Source of the DNA: an uncultured Anaerotruncus sp.
Lineage (GTDB): Bacteria; Bacillota; Clostridia; Oscillospirales; Ruminococcaceae
Length of the DNA stretch: 41,614 nt
Assembly: GCA_944385965.1 (NCBI GenBank)
Contig: CALWZG010000049.1
Location: 1 to 41,614 of the forward strand
Direction: 5' to 3'
The translations under genes were made by a program, and so were the position numbers. Of the stretch, positions 16,659-25,592 are shown in pieces; positions within the stretch are counted from its first letter, which is position 1, and each line of letters starts with the position of its first letter. Below the pieces are notes generated by a model. That model was not told the DNA's origin, made no database searches, and saw only the letters and a program-made list of their open reading frames with translations.

Positions 16659-16694
16659 AAAAAGCCATCGGCTCCCCCTGAAATCTCATTTCAG
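16659..16694 (-). terminator. Probable terminator overlapping the end of ptsI
   Basis: A 7-bp hairpin (16678-16684 with 16688-16694) includes the ptsI stop codon. A short AGCC/GGCT stem follows, then TTTT on the minus strand. The second stem is short, so strength is uncertain. Confidence 0.4.
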
Positions 16695-18352
16695 CGTTCC
16701 TGGCTGATGGGTTCATTTTCCTCATTTTTCAGGTCGATGGAGCAAATCCATTCCCGAACCTCCAGAAGATTGGCGGAGGGCACCACAAATCTTGTAATGC
16801 CCATCTCCAGGAGCCGCCGGATTAAGCGCCGGTTGTACGCCATCTCCCCGCTGATTCCGCAGGGGATGCCTTCCCGTTTGGCGTTGGCGGCGGTCATTTG
16901 AAGCAGCCGAAGCACCGCTGGATCACTCATGTAGAACAAATCAGAAACACCGCTGTTTTTAGGGTCCACCGCCAATGTATAGGAGGCCAGCCGGCTGCTG
17001 CTGATGAGAAAAAAATCCACCGCTTTGGCCAGTTGGTCACTTAAAAGGGCAGCGGCAGGGGTGGCGATGGTAATTCCCAGCTTAATCTGCTGGTTATAAG
17101 CGATGTGTTCCCGATCCAGTTCTTCCTGGCAATCCTCCATCAGGGACTTTATCTGTCTGAGCTGCCAGATATTAGAAACCATAGGAAACAAAATAGATAA
17201 ATTCCCATAGACCGACGCCCTCAGAAGCGCCCTCAGCTGAACTTTAAAAATATCCGGACGCTTTAAACTCAGCCGCACCGCCCTTAGTCCCAGCATGGGA
17301 TTCTGTTCAGAAAGCAGCTTAAAATATCCCGCCGCTTTCTCAGACCCCAGGTCCATGGTTCGGATGGTCACCGGCTGGGAACCCATCTTCTCCAAAACCT
17401 GCCGGTAAGCCTCAAACTGCACCTGTTCCTCTGGATAATCCTGTCCATCCATATACAGATACTCGCTGCGGAACAGGCCAATCCCTTCCCCGCCCAAATC
17501 CAAAACCATCTGGGCTTCCTTCACATTACCAATATTCCCGCAGACCTGTGCATTGGTTCCATCCTTGGTCCGGGTGGGCGCCTCTTTGTAAACCGCCAGA
17601 CGTTCCTGGTAGGATTGATAGACGTCCCTTGTCTGCCGGTACATCTGTAAGGTGGCCTCGTCCGGGTTTGCAATGACCTCCCCATGGAAGCCATCCACAA
17701 TCAGAACGTCCCCTTCTTGAATGCGGTCAATCTGCTCTCCCAGCATCACAACCGAAGGAATCCCCATAGCCCGTGTCAAAATAGAGGCGTGGGAGTGCTG
17801 GGAACCCTCTCTGGCAATCACCGCCGAAACCCTTAAACGATTGATTTGAATGGCCTCGCTGGGAAGCAAATCCTTCGCGATCACAATTAAGCTTCCCGCG
17901 CCATCCGGCATCCCCTGCTGTTCCCGCAGCAGCAATCCCAGCACCCGGTCAGAAATATCCATCATATCAGCGCTTCGTTCCCGCATATACGCGCTGTCCA
18001 TGAGCGCGAACATTCCCGCCAGCTGCTTTCCCGCCTGCTGGACTGCGTATTCAGCGGTACAGCCCTGGTTATCAATCCGTTCCTCAACCGCCTGGGTATA
18101 CTGGCGGTCCTCCAGAAGCATACGGTGGATTTGGAACAATACCGCTTCCGCCGGCTCCACAATATCACTGGCTCTTTGATATAAGGCCTCCAACTCCTCC
18201 GCCGCTTGATGCTTGGCCTTCAGGAAGCGGGTCCACTCCACCTTGGAGGATTTGGCTTTTTCAAAGGGAATCTCCCAAGTTTTTCTGTCGTAAAAATGGG
18301 CCTGTCCAATAGCAATTCCTCGGGATGCGCCTGTTCCTGTGTATTTCTCCAT
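16691..18352 (-). CDS. ptsI: Phosphoenolpyruvate-protein phosphotransferase (PTS enzyme I)
   Basis: Enzyme I takes phosphate from phosphoenolpyruvate and passes it to HPr, the first step of sugar uptake by the PTS. The 553-residue protein shows the N-terminal HPr-binding and swivelling domains. The phospho-His region is GSQHSHASILTRAMGIP (probable active His188). The PEP-binding barrel has IGLFRSEYLYMD and NPMLGLRAVRLSLKRPDIF, and the C-terminal active Cys lies in GIPCGISGEMA. The phosphohistidine motif differs slightly from the usual GGxTSH form. No HPr gene is adjacent. AGGGGG precedes the ATG, and a promoter lies about 140 bases upstream. Confidence 0.92.
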   Translation of the reverse strand: MEKYTGTGASRGIAIGQAHFYDRKTWEIPFEKAKSSKVEWTRFLKAKHQAAEELEALYQRASDIVEPAEAVLFQIHRMLLEDRQYTQAVEERIDNQGCTAEYAVQQAGKQLAGMFALMDSAYMRERSADMMDISDRVLGLLLREQQGMPDGAGSLIVIAKDLLPSEAIQINRLRVSAVIAREGSQHSHASILTRAMGIPSVVMLGEQIDRIQEGDVLIVDGFHGEVIANPDEATLQMYRQTRDVYQSYQERLAVYKEAPTRTKDGTNAQVCGNIGNVKEAQMVLDLGGEGIGLFRSEYLYMDGQDYPEEQVQFEAYRQVLEKMGSQPVTIRTMDLGSEKAAGYFKLLSEQNPMLGLRAVRLSLKRPDIFKVQLRALLRASVYGNLSILFPMVSNIWQLRQIKSLMEDCQEELDREHIAYNQQIKLGITIATPAAALLSDQLAKAVDFFLISSSRLASYTLAVDPKNSGVSDLFYMSDPAVLRLLQMTAANAKREGIPCGISGEMAYNRRLIRRLLEMGITRFVVPSANLLEVREWICSIDLKNEENEPISQER

Positions 18353-18489
18353 AATGCCCCCCTGCTGTCATTCTGGAGGCCCTCAAAAGAATCCTCTCCC
18401 TGCGGGCCTTCTCTTAACACTTCTTCTTTCTGTGTCAACCATAATTTCTTGATATTGGGCTTTCATGGGTTCACTTTTATGATACTTCC

Positions 18490-18518
18490 ATTATATATGA
18501 AATCAGCCATCCGCGCAA
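18490..18518 (-). promoter_or_regulatory. Promoter of ptsI
   Basis: On the minus strand TTGCGC (18513-18518), a 17-base spacer and TATAAT (18490-18495). The -35 box lies inside the loop of the hairpin at 18505-18530, which is also a candidate terminator for the upstream ABC operon. A separate TTGACA at 18433-18438 has no good -10 partner. Confidence 0.6.
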
Positions 18519-18530
18519 CCGCTGATGGCT
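18505..18530. terminator. Possible terminator hairpin of the ABC operon
   Basis: Seven-bp arms AGCCATC (18505-18511) and GATGGCT (18524-18530), 16 bases past the stop of the last permease gene. The tail is weakly U-rich on the minus strand and TTTT on the plus strand. The hairpin overlaps the ptsI promoter. Confidence 0.4.
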
Positions 18531-18545
18531 TTTCTCAATATCATG

Positions 18546-19562
18546 TCAAAATTGGGCTATCTGCAAAAAATACCATCCGGGAGAAATCCAGCGCAGGACA
18601 CCCAGCCACGAGGGCAAAAGCTCCGGGGAAACAACCCCGCCTGAACACAGCACCCCAGCCCACAGCCAAAGGGGAAGCAGAGCCAGCAAAACCATCCTCA
18701 TCTCTTTCCGCTTAGGCCGCAGCAGCTTCAGGCCCCCGGTCATCAGGGCCAAAACCAGATACGCCATAAAGCGTTTTGGCAGCGGATAGAGGGACATATG
18801 CCCCAATATTTGGCTTAGCAGCAAATCCCCTCCTGTCAGCACACAGAAGGCCAATACCACATCTCCCAGGACAGGAGCCGCCCAAACGCTGAATCTTCTG
18901 CCGCTTAATTTTCCCAAAAGGAATGAAGCATCCCGTTTCTCCTCTGAGGAAAGCAGATTCCTGGTCAAAGCGATGGTCGGAAACACACAAGCCAACAAAG
19001 CGTAAGCCAAAGGGCTCATCCCGGCGCTTTCCACCTTTTGCAGCGCCTGCTCCCCAACCACCTCCACTTCCATTCCAGGCGCCTCCAAGGATACCCTTTG
19101 AAAAACGGATTCAATCCCTTCACTTTCCAGTCCCCGCGCCTCTAAAAATGCTTTGGATACCTGGGGAGTGGTAGCCCGCAAGTAGGCCGCCAGTACAATT
19201 TCATCCACCAGCGGTGCCATATAGGAGGCTTTTGTTTGGATACAGCGCAAGGGAGGCTGTTCAGTCTCATCCAAGACATAACCACAATGATACCGTTCCG
19301 AAAGAATCCCCTGTTCCAAAGTCTCCTGGGTCTGGCAAAACTCAAACTCATAATCCCCATTGGCTGAAAGCAGCGGTTCCATTTGAGCTTTCAGTTCCCC
19401 ATCCGCCACCACACCTATCCGAAAACCACCCCCTATTTTTTCGGATAAAGTTCCTCCCAAGACGCCTGCCAGCAAAAGATAAGCCACAGCGAAACACCAG
19501 AAGCCTTTGGAGCGAAGGGTGGATTTGATTTTTAAAAGGAATCCCGTCCAAAAACAGCTCAT
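18546..19562 (-). CDS. ABC-2-type permease, second of a pair
   Basis: This 338-residue membrane protein has one N-terminal transmembrane segment (GFWCFAVAYLLLAGVLGG, about residues 20-37). A large extracytoplasmic domain of roughly 140 residues follows, then a C-terminal cluster of about five membrane segments. This is the topology of ABC-2 export permeases such as the YhgE/CcmB-type and NatB-like proteins. The ATG at 19562 overlaps the stop of the preceding permease (ATGA) and has AAAGGAG upstream. An upstream in-frame extension of 43 residues lies inside the preceding gene and is unlikely. Substrate unknown. Confidence 0.8.
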   Translation of the reverse strand: MSCFWTGFLLKIKSTLRSKGFWCFAVAYLLLAGVLGGTLSEKIGGGFRIGVVADGELKAQMEPLLSANGDYEFEFCQTQETLEQGILSERYHCGYVLDETEQPPLRCIQTKASYMAPLVDEIVLAAYLRATTPQVSKAFLEARGLESEGIESVFQRVSLEAPGMEVEVVGEQALQKVESAGMSPLAYALLACVFPTIALTRNLLSSEEKRDASFLLGKLSGRRFSVWAAPVLGDVVLAFCVLTGGDLLLSQILGHMSLYPLPKRFMAYLVLALMTGGLKLLRPKRKEMRMVLLALLPLWLWAGVLCSGGVVSPELLPSWLGVLRWISPGWYFLQIAQF

Positions 19563-20689
19563 AAAGGTCTCTCCTTTCCCATCCAAAGCAGGCCGCAGCC
19601 GCACCAAAGGACCACAATCCAAAACAGGGATTGAAAGTCCTCTATCCGCTGGCCCAGCAAAAGGCTTTGAAAAAGCCTTTGCCCCTGCCACAGAGGATTA
19701 AAGGGGGCCAGCACACGGAATACCTTGGGCATCAGCGGCAGAGGCAGGAACATACCCCCGCAAAATCCAAGCCCCAAACTTCCCAATAAAGAAAGTCCCG
19801 CGCACCGTCCGCTGTCTCTGAAACAAGCGCATACCAACATAGAAAAACCGCTGACCAATCCGCCCAGCAGCAGGCTCTCAATCCATTGAAGGGTTCCGCC
19901 CGCTATGGAAACCACCAGCAATACAAGGGTTTCCAGTGCGAATAAATGGAAGGCGGCGGCTCCAAACACCGCCCAACGCCCTTTTTCCAGTCTTTGAGCA
20001 AAACTTTTCAGGGATGACAGGACGGAATGGAACAAGAAGGCATAAGCGAATAACAGCAGGGTTTCCAAGGAGATGAAATAGTACATTGGCAGGGAGAGGG
20101 TGCCTGTGGCGGAAATCATCTGGTTGGTCAGCAGGTCACGGCGTCCAATCATCTGTTTCATCAGCAGAAGGTTAATCTCCATCAGCAATCGGTTGTATTC
20201 CTCATCTGACATTCCTTTCCCGTACTCCACCATCTCCTGAACGGTATACACCCCTAATTGGGCGCTGGTCAAATCTTCTGTCCCCGCCCACACCATCTGC
20301 CGAACCAGCATGGCTTCCAGAGGGCTTCCGGCGGTACATTCCAAAATGGGGCTGATGTTTTCCCCGGTGAGGATGCTGTTTAAAAAACCTTCGGGAATGG
20401 TCAGCAGCAGGTCGTATCCTTCTTGGGAATCCTCCGGCCCCAGAAATTCCATCTGAAACAATTGGGAAAGGCCCTGGTTGGACAAGGTGGTTTGCAGCGC
20501 CATACGGGTTAATGTGGAGTTGTCAAGGTCCCGCACCCCTACCCGTATCTTTTGAGCTGAATCTTCCGGCAGGGCTGACAAAGCCGCCCCTCCAAGGCCG
20601 GCAAAAACAATCATGATGCAAAGCAAGCACAGCAGCCTTCGGCTGCTGTGCTTGCACGCTATCCAAACTGAGGTAATGAAAATGCGCAT
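19559..20689 (-). CDS. ABC-2-type permease, first of a pair
   Basis: This 376-residue membrane protein has an N-terminal transmembrane segment (about residues 18-38), then an extracytoplasmic domain starting IRVGVRDLDNSTLTRMALQTTL. A C-terminal set of about five to six hydrophobic segments includes SLLGSLGLGFCGGMFLPLPLMP. This is the classic ABC-2 half-transporter layout. It pairs with the downstream permease, whose start overlaps its stop, and the ATPase at 22544-23209 would power the two. The signal-like N terminus is cysteine-rich (CKHSSRRLLCLLC). Substrate cannot be inferred. Export of a peptide, lipid or drug are all possible. Confidence 0.8.
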   Translation of the reverse strand: MRIFITSVWIACKHSSRRLLCLLCIMIVFAGLGGAALSALPEDSAQKIRVGVRDLDNSTLTRMALQTTLSNQGLSQLFQMEFLGPEDSQEGYDLLLTIPEGFLNSILTGENISPILECTAGSPLEAMLVRQMVWAGTEDLTSAQLGVYTVQEMVEYGKGMSDEEYNRLLMEINLLLMKQMIGRRDLLTNQMISATGTLSLPMYYFISLETLLLFAYAFLFHSVLSSLKSFAQRLEKGRWAVFGAAAFHLFALETLVLLVVSIAGGTLQWIESLLLGGLVSGFSMLVCACFRDSGRCAGLSLLGSLGLGFCGGMFLPLPLMPKVFRVLAPFNPLWQGQRLFQSLLLGQRIEDFQSLFWIVVLWCGCGLLWMGKERPL

Positions 20690-20699
20690 TATGGCTCCT

Positions 20700-22499
20700 T
20701 TAAGCGGCGGGAACCATTCCCATATCAGGAGAACCTCCGCCCATCATGCCGCCCATCAGCATCATGATAATCTGATAGGAAAGATTTTCCGCACCGGTTT
20801 GATACTTGGTCATTTCCTCCTGAAGCTCCTGGTCAGACATGGAGAACACATTTTTTGTTTCCCTGGAATTGGTGTAAGGTGTGGTAATCGGCTCCATATC
20901 CACCTTTCCTGTGAAGCCCAAAGAAGCGGAGCCCGTAGATGGCTCAGACAGGTCCAATGTGATATTGGAGAGGTCTACCTGAACCTTCTCCCCTTCCGAC
21001 TGGACGGTTCCATCCACAGAGAATCCAATCTCCACCGGTTCCATCTCAGCCATAGTCATATTCATGCCCAAATCCATGGACATACTGCCATCCTGTCCCA
21101 TACCAGCATTATAAAGTATGGTCATTACTTCACCCTGATAATTCACGTCCATAGACATATCCAAGGTGTATTGGCCATCGGTATAGGAATCAACAGCAGT
21201 AATCGCCATGGCCACCTGCTGAGCTTCGCTGTCTTGTCCCTGCACATTCAGGTTGAAGCTGGAGGTTCCATCCGCATTGATGGTGGTGTCCAGAACGGCC
21301 TCTTTAAAGTTTGCGGCCTCTCCCTCTGGAACTGACACCAGATGCATTTTCCGAATCAGGCCATCCTCCACCGACAGTGTAACAGTGGTGGGAAGGTTGG
21401 GAAGCTCCTGCTCGATAGGAGCTATGATTTCCTCCTGCACCATAGAAGCCCAATCCTGTCCCTCTCCATTGCTGAGTTCCGACATGGACTGGAAGAACTT
21501 CTGATAAGATTGGCCAAACTCACTGTCAATATAAACATAGTTCAGCACACTCAGAATGGCGGCCTTCATCTGGTCTCCCGGAATGGTAATGATGTAGTTT
21601 TGGGCGGAGCCTTCTTTTTCGCCTGTCTCATAAACAGCGTCTGGCACAGCCTTGTTATAGGCATCCATCAATCCTTTCAGGAATGCCTGGTAGTCCATAC
21701 TATAAACTCCCATCAAATCCTTTTCCGACTGAATCAGGTCCACCAAACCAGACAGCTCTTCCATAGAAATGCCATAGGCCGCCAAGCGGTCAGAATTCTG
21801 CTGCAAATCCTGTTCCAGGGTCTGCGGGTTTACCGACAGCACCGTATCAGAGAAGGTAGGCACACCCATTGCCCACTGGTCTGGAGAAAAATACCCATAA
21901 ACATTCAAAAGATTGGAGCCCGACATAGCCAAGCCAGCGTCCAGCTCAAAGATGTCATTCTCTGGGTCAGAGGCCACATATCCCTGGATACCCAGTCCTT
22001 TGAAAAGCTCAACCACCATCTGCTCGTCAGGTCCTACCACATCCCCGCTGAGAGAGGAAAAACGGAAATCAAAGGAAATCTTCTCCGCCTTAGGCTCTGC
22101 GGCAGGTGTTGAAAACAGATATTTGAAGGCTGGCAGCTCCTGCTGATATTTTTCCATGACCTTCATTTGAGCGGCCTGGGTAGCTTCCATAGCTTTGGCC
22201 ACTTCTTCCTTGGGGTCTCCGCCGCCTTTCAGCAGTTTCCCCATCAATACCCCTACCAGAATCACAATCACCACTGCCAGTGCCAACAAAACCCAAAGGA
22301 CAGGGGGTGTCTTTTTCTTCCCGCCAGCGCTGGGCTGCTGGGACGCAACCTCCGGCTCCTGATGAATAGGAGCGGCGGCAGTATCCGGTTCTGCGGATGG
22401 GGACTGTGGAGCGGATTGGTCTTGTACCGGCTCCATCTGCTGAGAATCTATCTGCCCTTCCTGGGGCTGATTTTGATTCAAATTCTTCTCTTCATCCAT
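20700..22499 (-). CDS. Membrane-anchored extracytoplasmic protein of the ABC operon, unknown function
   Basis: I do not recognise a family. The 599-residue protein has a Gln/Glu/Pro-rich cytoplasmic N terminus of about 60 residues and a KKK stop signal. A single transmembrane helix lies at about residues 67-87 (VLWVLLALAVVIVILVGV). The rest is an outside domain of some 500 residues, acidic and rich in Ser, Thr and Met, with beta-like stretches such as GSASLGFTGKVDMEPIT. The C terminus has an odd Met/Gly run (MMLMGGMMGGG). The ATG at 22499 is preceded by AGGAGG. It lies between the ATPase and the two permeases, so it may act as a substrate-capture or regulatory partner, which is inference from position only. 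Confidence 0.75.
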   Translation of the reverse strand: MDEEKNLNQNQPQEGQIDSQQMEPVQDQSAPQSPSAEPDTAAAPIHQEPEVASQQPSAGGKKKTPPVLWVLLALAVVIVILVGVLMGKLLKGGGDPKEEVAKAMEATQAAQMKVMEKYQQELPAFKYLFSTPAAEPKAEKISFDFRFSSLSGDVVGPDEQMVVELFKGLGIQGYVASDPENDIFELDAGLAMSGSNLLNVYGYFSPDQWAMGVPTFSDTVLSVNPQTLEQDLQQNSDRLAAYGISMEELSGLVDLIQSEKDLMGVYSMDYQAFLKGLMDAYNKAVPDAVYETGEKEGSAQNYIITIPGDQMKAAILSVLNYVYIDSEFGQSYQKFFQSMSELSNGEGQDWASMVQEEIIAPIEQELPNLPTTVTLSVEDGLIRKMHLVSVPEGEAANFKEAVLDTTINADGTSSFNLNVQGQDSEAQQVAMAITAVDSYTDGQYTLDMSMDVNYQGEVMTILYNAGMGQDGSMSMDLGMNMTMAEMEPVEIGFSVDGTVQSEGEKVQVDLSNITLDLSEPSTGSASLGFTGKVDMEPITTPYTNSRETKNVFSMSDQELQEEMTKYQTGAENLSYQIIMMLMGGMMGGGSPDMGMVPAA

Positions 22500-22543
22500 A
22501 TTCTTTCCTCCTACGAAAATTGACTCTCTACTTTTAAGGCATC

Positions 22544-23209
22544 CTATGCCTGGGACAACAATTTCAGAATCATGGAGGAACGCTCCTCCAAAGTTCCTGA
22601 CAGCAGGCAATCCCGGTGGATGCGGCCCGCTTTCAGCAGCAGCGCCCGGTCAGCCAGCTCCCCTGCCTCCAAAGGGTCATGGGAAATTAAAAGCATCCCC
22701 TTCCCCTTTGATTTCAGCCCCTTCAGCAGCTTCAAAATGGATTCCCGGCTGGCGATGTCCAGCGCCGCAAATGGCTCATCCAAAAGAATCCATTGAGGGT
22801 CCCCCAGCAGGGCACACACCACCGAAAGCCGCTTTTTCACTCCCCCAGACAATTTTCCAGCGGGCGTTTTGGCGAAAGGTCCCAATTCCAAAAGGGTTTC
22901 CATAGAGGTATCGCTGAACATTTTATTTTTGGGAAGCCCATAGGCCGCGTACCATAAAGATAGGTTTTCCTTTAAGGTAAGGGCATCCAGCAAAGCGGGC
23001 TCCTGCGGTACATAACCTACCCGCCCCTCACACAAGCGTATTCCGCTGTCTGGGAGCTGAAGCCCCCCCGCTATGGTCAGGAGGGTGGTTTTTCCAGCGG
23101 CGTTGGCTCCTATCAAACAGATTGCTTCCCCTGGATTACATTCCAGAGATACCCCATCCAGCACCAGATTTTTTCCATAAGCTTTCCGAATTCCTTCCAG
23201 TCGCAGCAT
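22544..23209 (-). CDS. ABC transporter ATP-binding protein
   Basis: This 221-residue nucleotide-binding domain has Walker A GANAAGKT (34-41), the Q-loop at Gln69, signature LSGGVKKR (120-127), Walker B ILLDEP (141-146) and H-loop ISHDPLE. Walker A has Asn-Ala-Ala where Gly-Ser-Gly is commoner, and the signature has Val where Gln is usual. Both variants occur in export ATPases of the CcmA/NatA type. It heads the operon, with a promoter at 23231-23259 and a leader of only about 15 nt, and should energise the two ABC-2 permeases downstream. Confidence 0.92.
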   Translation of the reverse strand: MLRLEGIRKAYGKNLVLDGVSLECNPGEAICLIGANAAGKTTLLTIAGGLQLPDSGIRLCEGRVGYVPQEPALLDALTLKENLSLWYAAYGLPKNKMFSDTSMETLLELGPFAKTPAGKLSGGVKKRLSVVCALLGDPQWILLDEPFAALDIASRESILKLLKGLKSKGKGMLLISHDPLEAGELADRALLLKAGRIHRDCLLSGTLEERSSMILKLLSQA

Positions 23210-23230
23210 GGAGGCGCCCCCTTTTTTGGC

Positions 23231-23259
23231 ATTGTATCACAGAATCTACATATTTACAA
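23231..23259 (-). promoter_or_regulatory. Promoter of the ABC export operon
   Basis: On the minus strand TTGTAA (23254-23259), a 17-base spacer and TACAAT (23231-23236), with a TG extension one base before the -10 box. Confidence 0.7.
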
Positions 23260-23318
23260 CTATTTTCTACACCTTCCCCAATATTTCACTTTTTTCCAAA
23301 GTATGCTCTGCATATGGC

Positions 23319-23346
23319 TTGTAAACTTTGGAATAGCTGATATAAT
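23319..23346 (+). promoter_or_regulatory. Promoter of the YitT-family gene
   Basis: TTGTAA (23319-23324), a 16-base spacer and TATAAT (23341-23346), divergent from the ABC operon promoter 60 bases away. Confidence 0.7.
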
Positions 23347-23423
23347 AGGAACGTATTTTCACCCGCCGCTCCACTTTCGAGCGACAGATGAACCATCGCT
23401 TTCTGATATGGAGGGGCTTTGTA

Positions 23424-24275
23424 ATGGATACAGTTTTTCATGGTAAATGGGGAAAATTTTGTCTGATTACCATTAGTACAGTCATTATGACCATTGGCAT
23501 CTATTTTTTCCGGTTTCCAAATAACTTTTCTTTTGGAGGAATCACCGGTCTGGCGGTGGTATTGGCCAAAGTCCTGCCTTTCTCCGTGGCCACCATCAAC
23601 TTTGTAATCAGCAACCTTCTGCTCATTGTTGGATTTATCTTTTTGGGGAATGGCTTTGGGGTTATGACCGCCTATTCCAGCATCCTGCTTAGTGTAGGGC
23701 TTTCGGTCTTGGAAAAGGTCTATCCGATTGCAGCCCCTCTTACTGACCAGCCCCTTTTGGAGTTGTGCTACGCCATCGCCGTTCCCGCCTTCGCCTCCGC
23801 CTTGCTGTTTGAAATAGGGGCTTCCAGCGGAGGAACCGACATCATCGCCCTGCTGATGAAAAAGTACACCAACATCAACATCGGCATGAGCCTGATGCTC
23901 AGCGATTTGGTAATTGTGGCCGCTTCCTTTTTTGTATTTGATATACAAACCGGACTATTTTCCCTGATTGGACTTGGTGCCAAATCTCTGGTCATAGATA
24001 ATGTGATTGAAAGCATCAACCTGGCCAAGTATTTTAATATTATCTGTGACAACCCCGAACCCATCTGTGATTTCATTGTAAACAAGCTCCATCGCAGCGC
24101 TACGGTAGCTCAGGCTCAGGGTGCTTACCTCCATGGCAAAAAATTTATTGTTTTTACCGCCTTAAAACGGCCCCAGGCGGTAGCCCTGCGGCGGTATGTC
24201 AAACAGGTAGAACCCCACGCCTTCGTCCTGATTACCAACACCAGCGAAATCATCGGAAAGGGCTTCCAAGCCTGA
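23424..24275 (+). CDS. YitT-family membrane protein (DUF161 plus DUF2179)
   Basis: This 283-residue protein has five to six hydrophobic segments in its first 190 residues, including FFRFPNNFSFGGITGLAVVL and the conserved EIGASSGGTDIIALLMKKY. A soluble C-terminal DUF2179 domain of about 80 residues follows, with HGKKFIVFTALKRPQAVALRRYV and FVLITNTSEIIGKGF. The function of YitT proteins is unknown. The start at 23424 has GGAGGGG eight bases upstream. An upstream in-frame ATG at 23388 has no such site. It is monocistronic and ends in a strong terminator. Confidence 0.9.
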   Translation: MDTVFHGKWGKFCLITISTVIMTIGIYFFRFPNNFSFGGITGLAVVLAKVLPFSVATINFVISNLLLIVGFIFLGNGFGVMTAYSSILLSVGLSVLEKVYPIAAPLTDQPLLELCYAIAVPAFASALLFEIGASSGGTDIIALLMKKYTNINIGMSLMLSDLVIVAASFFVFDIQTGLFSLIGLGAKSLVIDNVIESINLAKYFNIICDNPEPICDFIVNKLHRSATVAQAQGAYLHGKKFIVFTALKRPQAVALRRYVKQVEPHAFVLITNTSEIIGKGFQA

Positions 24276-24311
24276 ATCGCAGGCCCTATTTACCTGCATC
24301 ATCCAACTTCC

Positions 24312-24354
24312 AAAAAGAGAGGCTCCCCGCTTTTGTCGGGGAGCCTCTCTTTTT
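24312..24354. terminator. Bidirectional terminator between the YitT gene and glxK
   Basis: A perfect 18-bp stem (24312-24329 with 24337-24354), with a 7-nt loop, A5 at the left and T5 at the right. It serves both converging genes. Confidence 0.92.
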
Positions 24355-24392
24355 ACTCTAAAATTGATAAGAATTCTGTCCGAGCGCAACGA

Positions 24393-25529
24393 TTACCGGC
24401 GCTCCTCCACAGTTTTCATCAACCGCATGATGTCCTCAAACGCAGCCTGGAAATCCTGTTTGCTGCGGGTCTTGGCGATGGAGAAGGGAACCGCTACACG
24501 GTTGGTGCTGAAGATAGCGGTAACACCCATATCATACGCCGCGGTAGCATCGTCACCAACGTCTCCCACTACTGCGTAAACCGGCACATTTTGCACCATA
24601 GCCCGACGGGAAATACCAATGACTACCTTGCCTCTCAAGCTCTGTCCATCAATTTTTCCTTCTCCGGTGAACACCGCGTCTGCTCCAACAACTTTTTTAT
24701 CAAACTCCACAATATCCAGAACGGTCTCGATGCCAGACTTCAAGTTTCCGCCCAGAAACGCCACAACACCCGCTCCAAAGGCGCCAGCGGCTCCAGAGCC
24801 TGGCTTGTCAGCTACTTTGAGGTTCAGATTCTTCTGGATAGCTTCATCCAGCTTCATGACCTTAGCGTCCAAGTCTTTCACCATCGCCTCATCAGCACCC
24901 TTCTGGGGGCCATAAATATGAGCGGCACCGGTGGGGCCGTACATGGGATTCTCTACATCGCACATAGCGGTCAGCTCAACATCTTTCAGCAGTTCCTTAG
25001 CGGCAGAAACATCAATTCCCACCACCTGGTCCAAGGTGCCTCCCACAGGAACAAACTCTTTACCCTGGGCATCGGTAAACTTCACACCCAAGGCGGCGGC
25101 GCATCCACAGCCTCCATCGTTGGTGCAGCTTCCGCCCAATCCCAGGATTACCTGTTTCGCCCCATGCTCAACAGCATGTTTAATGATCTCACCCACACCA
25201 AAAGTAGTGGTCTTGGCGGGATTCTTGTTATCCCCTACCATTGGCAGGCTGGCGGCGGCGGCCATTTCCACCACAGCTAAATCTCCAAAACGGCCATAAA
25301 AGCCCTCAATCTCCTCCATATAAGGACCATGAACCGGTACAGTTACCCGCTCCCCTTCCATAGCGTGCAGGAAGCAGTCTACGGTTCCCTCACCGCCATC
25401 GGCCACCGGCAGGGAAATCACTTCACAGTCAGGGAAAAACTTATGTACCTTTTCTGTGGCCAGTTGGCAAATCTCGATGGAATCCAAAGAGCCCTTGAAA
25501 GAATCAGGCATAATAATACATTTTTTCAT
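24393..25529 (-). CDS. glxK: Glycerate kinase (GlxK/GarK type)
   Basis: This 378-residue enzyme phosphorylates D-glycerate, probably to 2-phosphoglycerate as in this kinase type, linking aldarate or glyoxylate breakdown to glycolysis. Family motifs are PDSFKGSLDSIE near the N terminus, PVADGGEGTVDCFL, GLGGSCTNDGGCGCAAALG, GAAGAFGAGVVAFLGG and FTGEGKIDGQSLRGK. GAAGGAG precedes the ATG. It lies directly downstream of a CdaR-type regulator gene, the usual arrangement for glycerate kinase controlled by sugar-diacid signals. A small palindrome sits between the two genes. Confidence 0.94.
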   Translation of the reverse strand: MKKCIIMPDSFKGSLDSIEICQLATEKVHKFFPDCEVISLPVADGGEGTVDCFLHAMEGERVTVPVHGPYMEEIEGFYGRFGDLAVVEMAAAASLPMVGDNKNPAKTTTFGVGEIIKHAVEHGAKQVILGLGGSCTNDGGCGCAAALGVKFTDAQGKEFVPVGGTLDQVVGIDVSAAKELLKDVELTAMCDVENPMYGPTGAAHIYGPQKGADEAMVKDLDAKVMKLDEAIQKNLNLKVADKPGSGAAGAFGAGVVAFLGGNLKSGIETVLDIVEFDKKVVGADAVFTGEGKIDGQSLRGKVVIGISRRAMVQNVPVYAVVGDVGDDATAAYDMGVTAIFSTNRVAVPFSIAKTRSKQDFQAAFEDIMRLMKTVEERR

Positions 25530-25560
25530 TGGTAAAAACTCCTTCTTGAATTTTATCGTG

Positions 25561-25576
25561 AAACGCTTGCGCGTTT
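25561..25576. promoter_or_regulatory. Palindrome between the CdaR-type regulator gene and glxK
   Basis: A perfect 6-bp inverted repeat, AAACGC then TTGC then GCGTTT, lies 32 bases before the glxK start. It could be an operator or an RNA hairpin. On the minus strand its loop reads GCAA, a GNRA-type tetraloop. Confidence 0.4.
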
Positions 25577-25592
25577 GAACGTCTGTCTCGCT

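Noticed and set aside
16558..16690. T-box leader in front of metG
   Set aside because: The promoter is only about 50 bases before the start and there is no T-box sequence or antiterminator.
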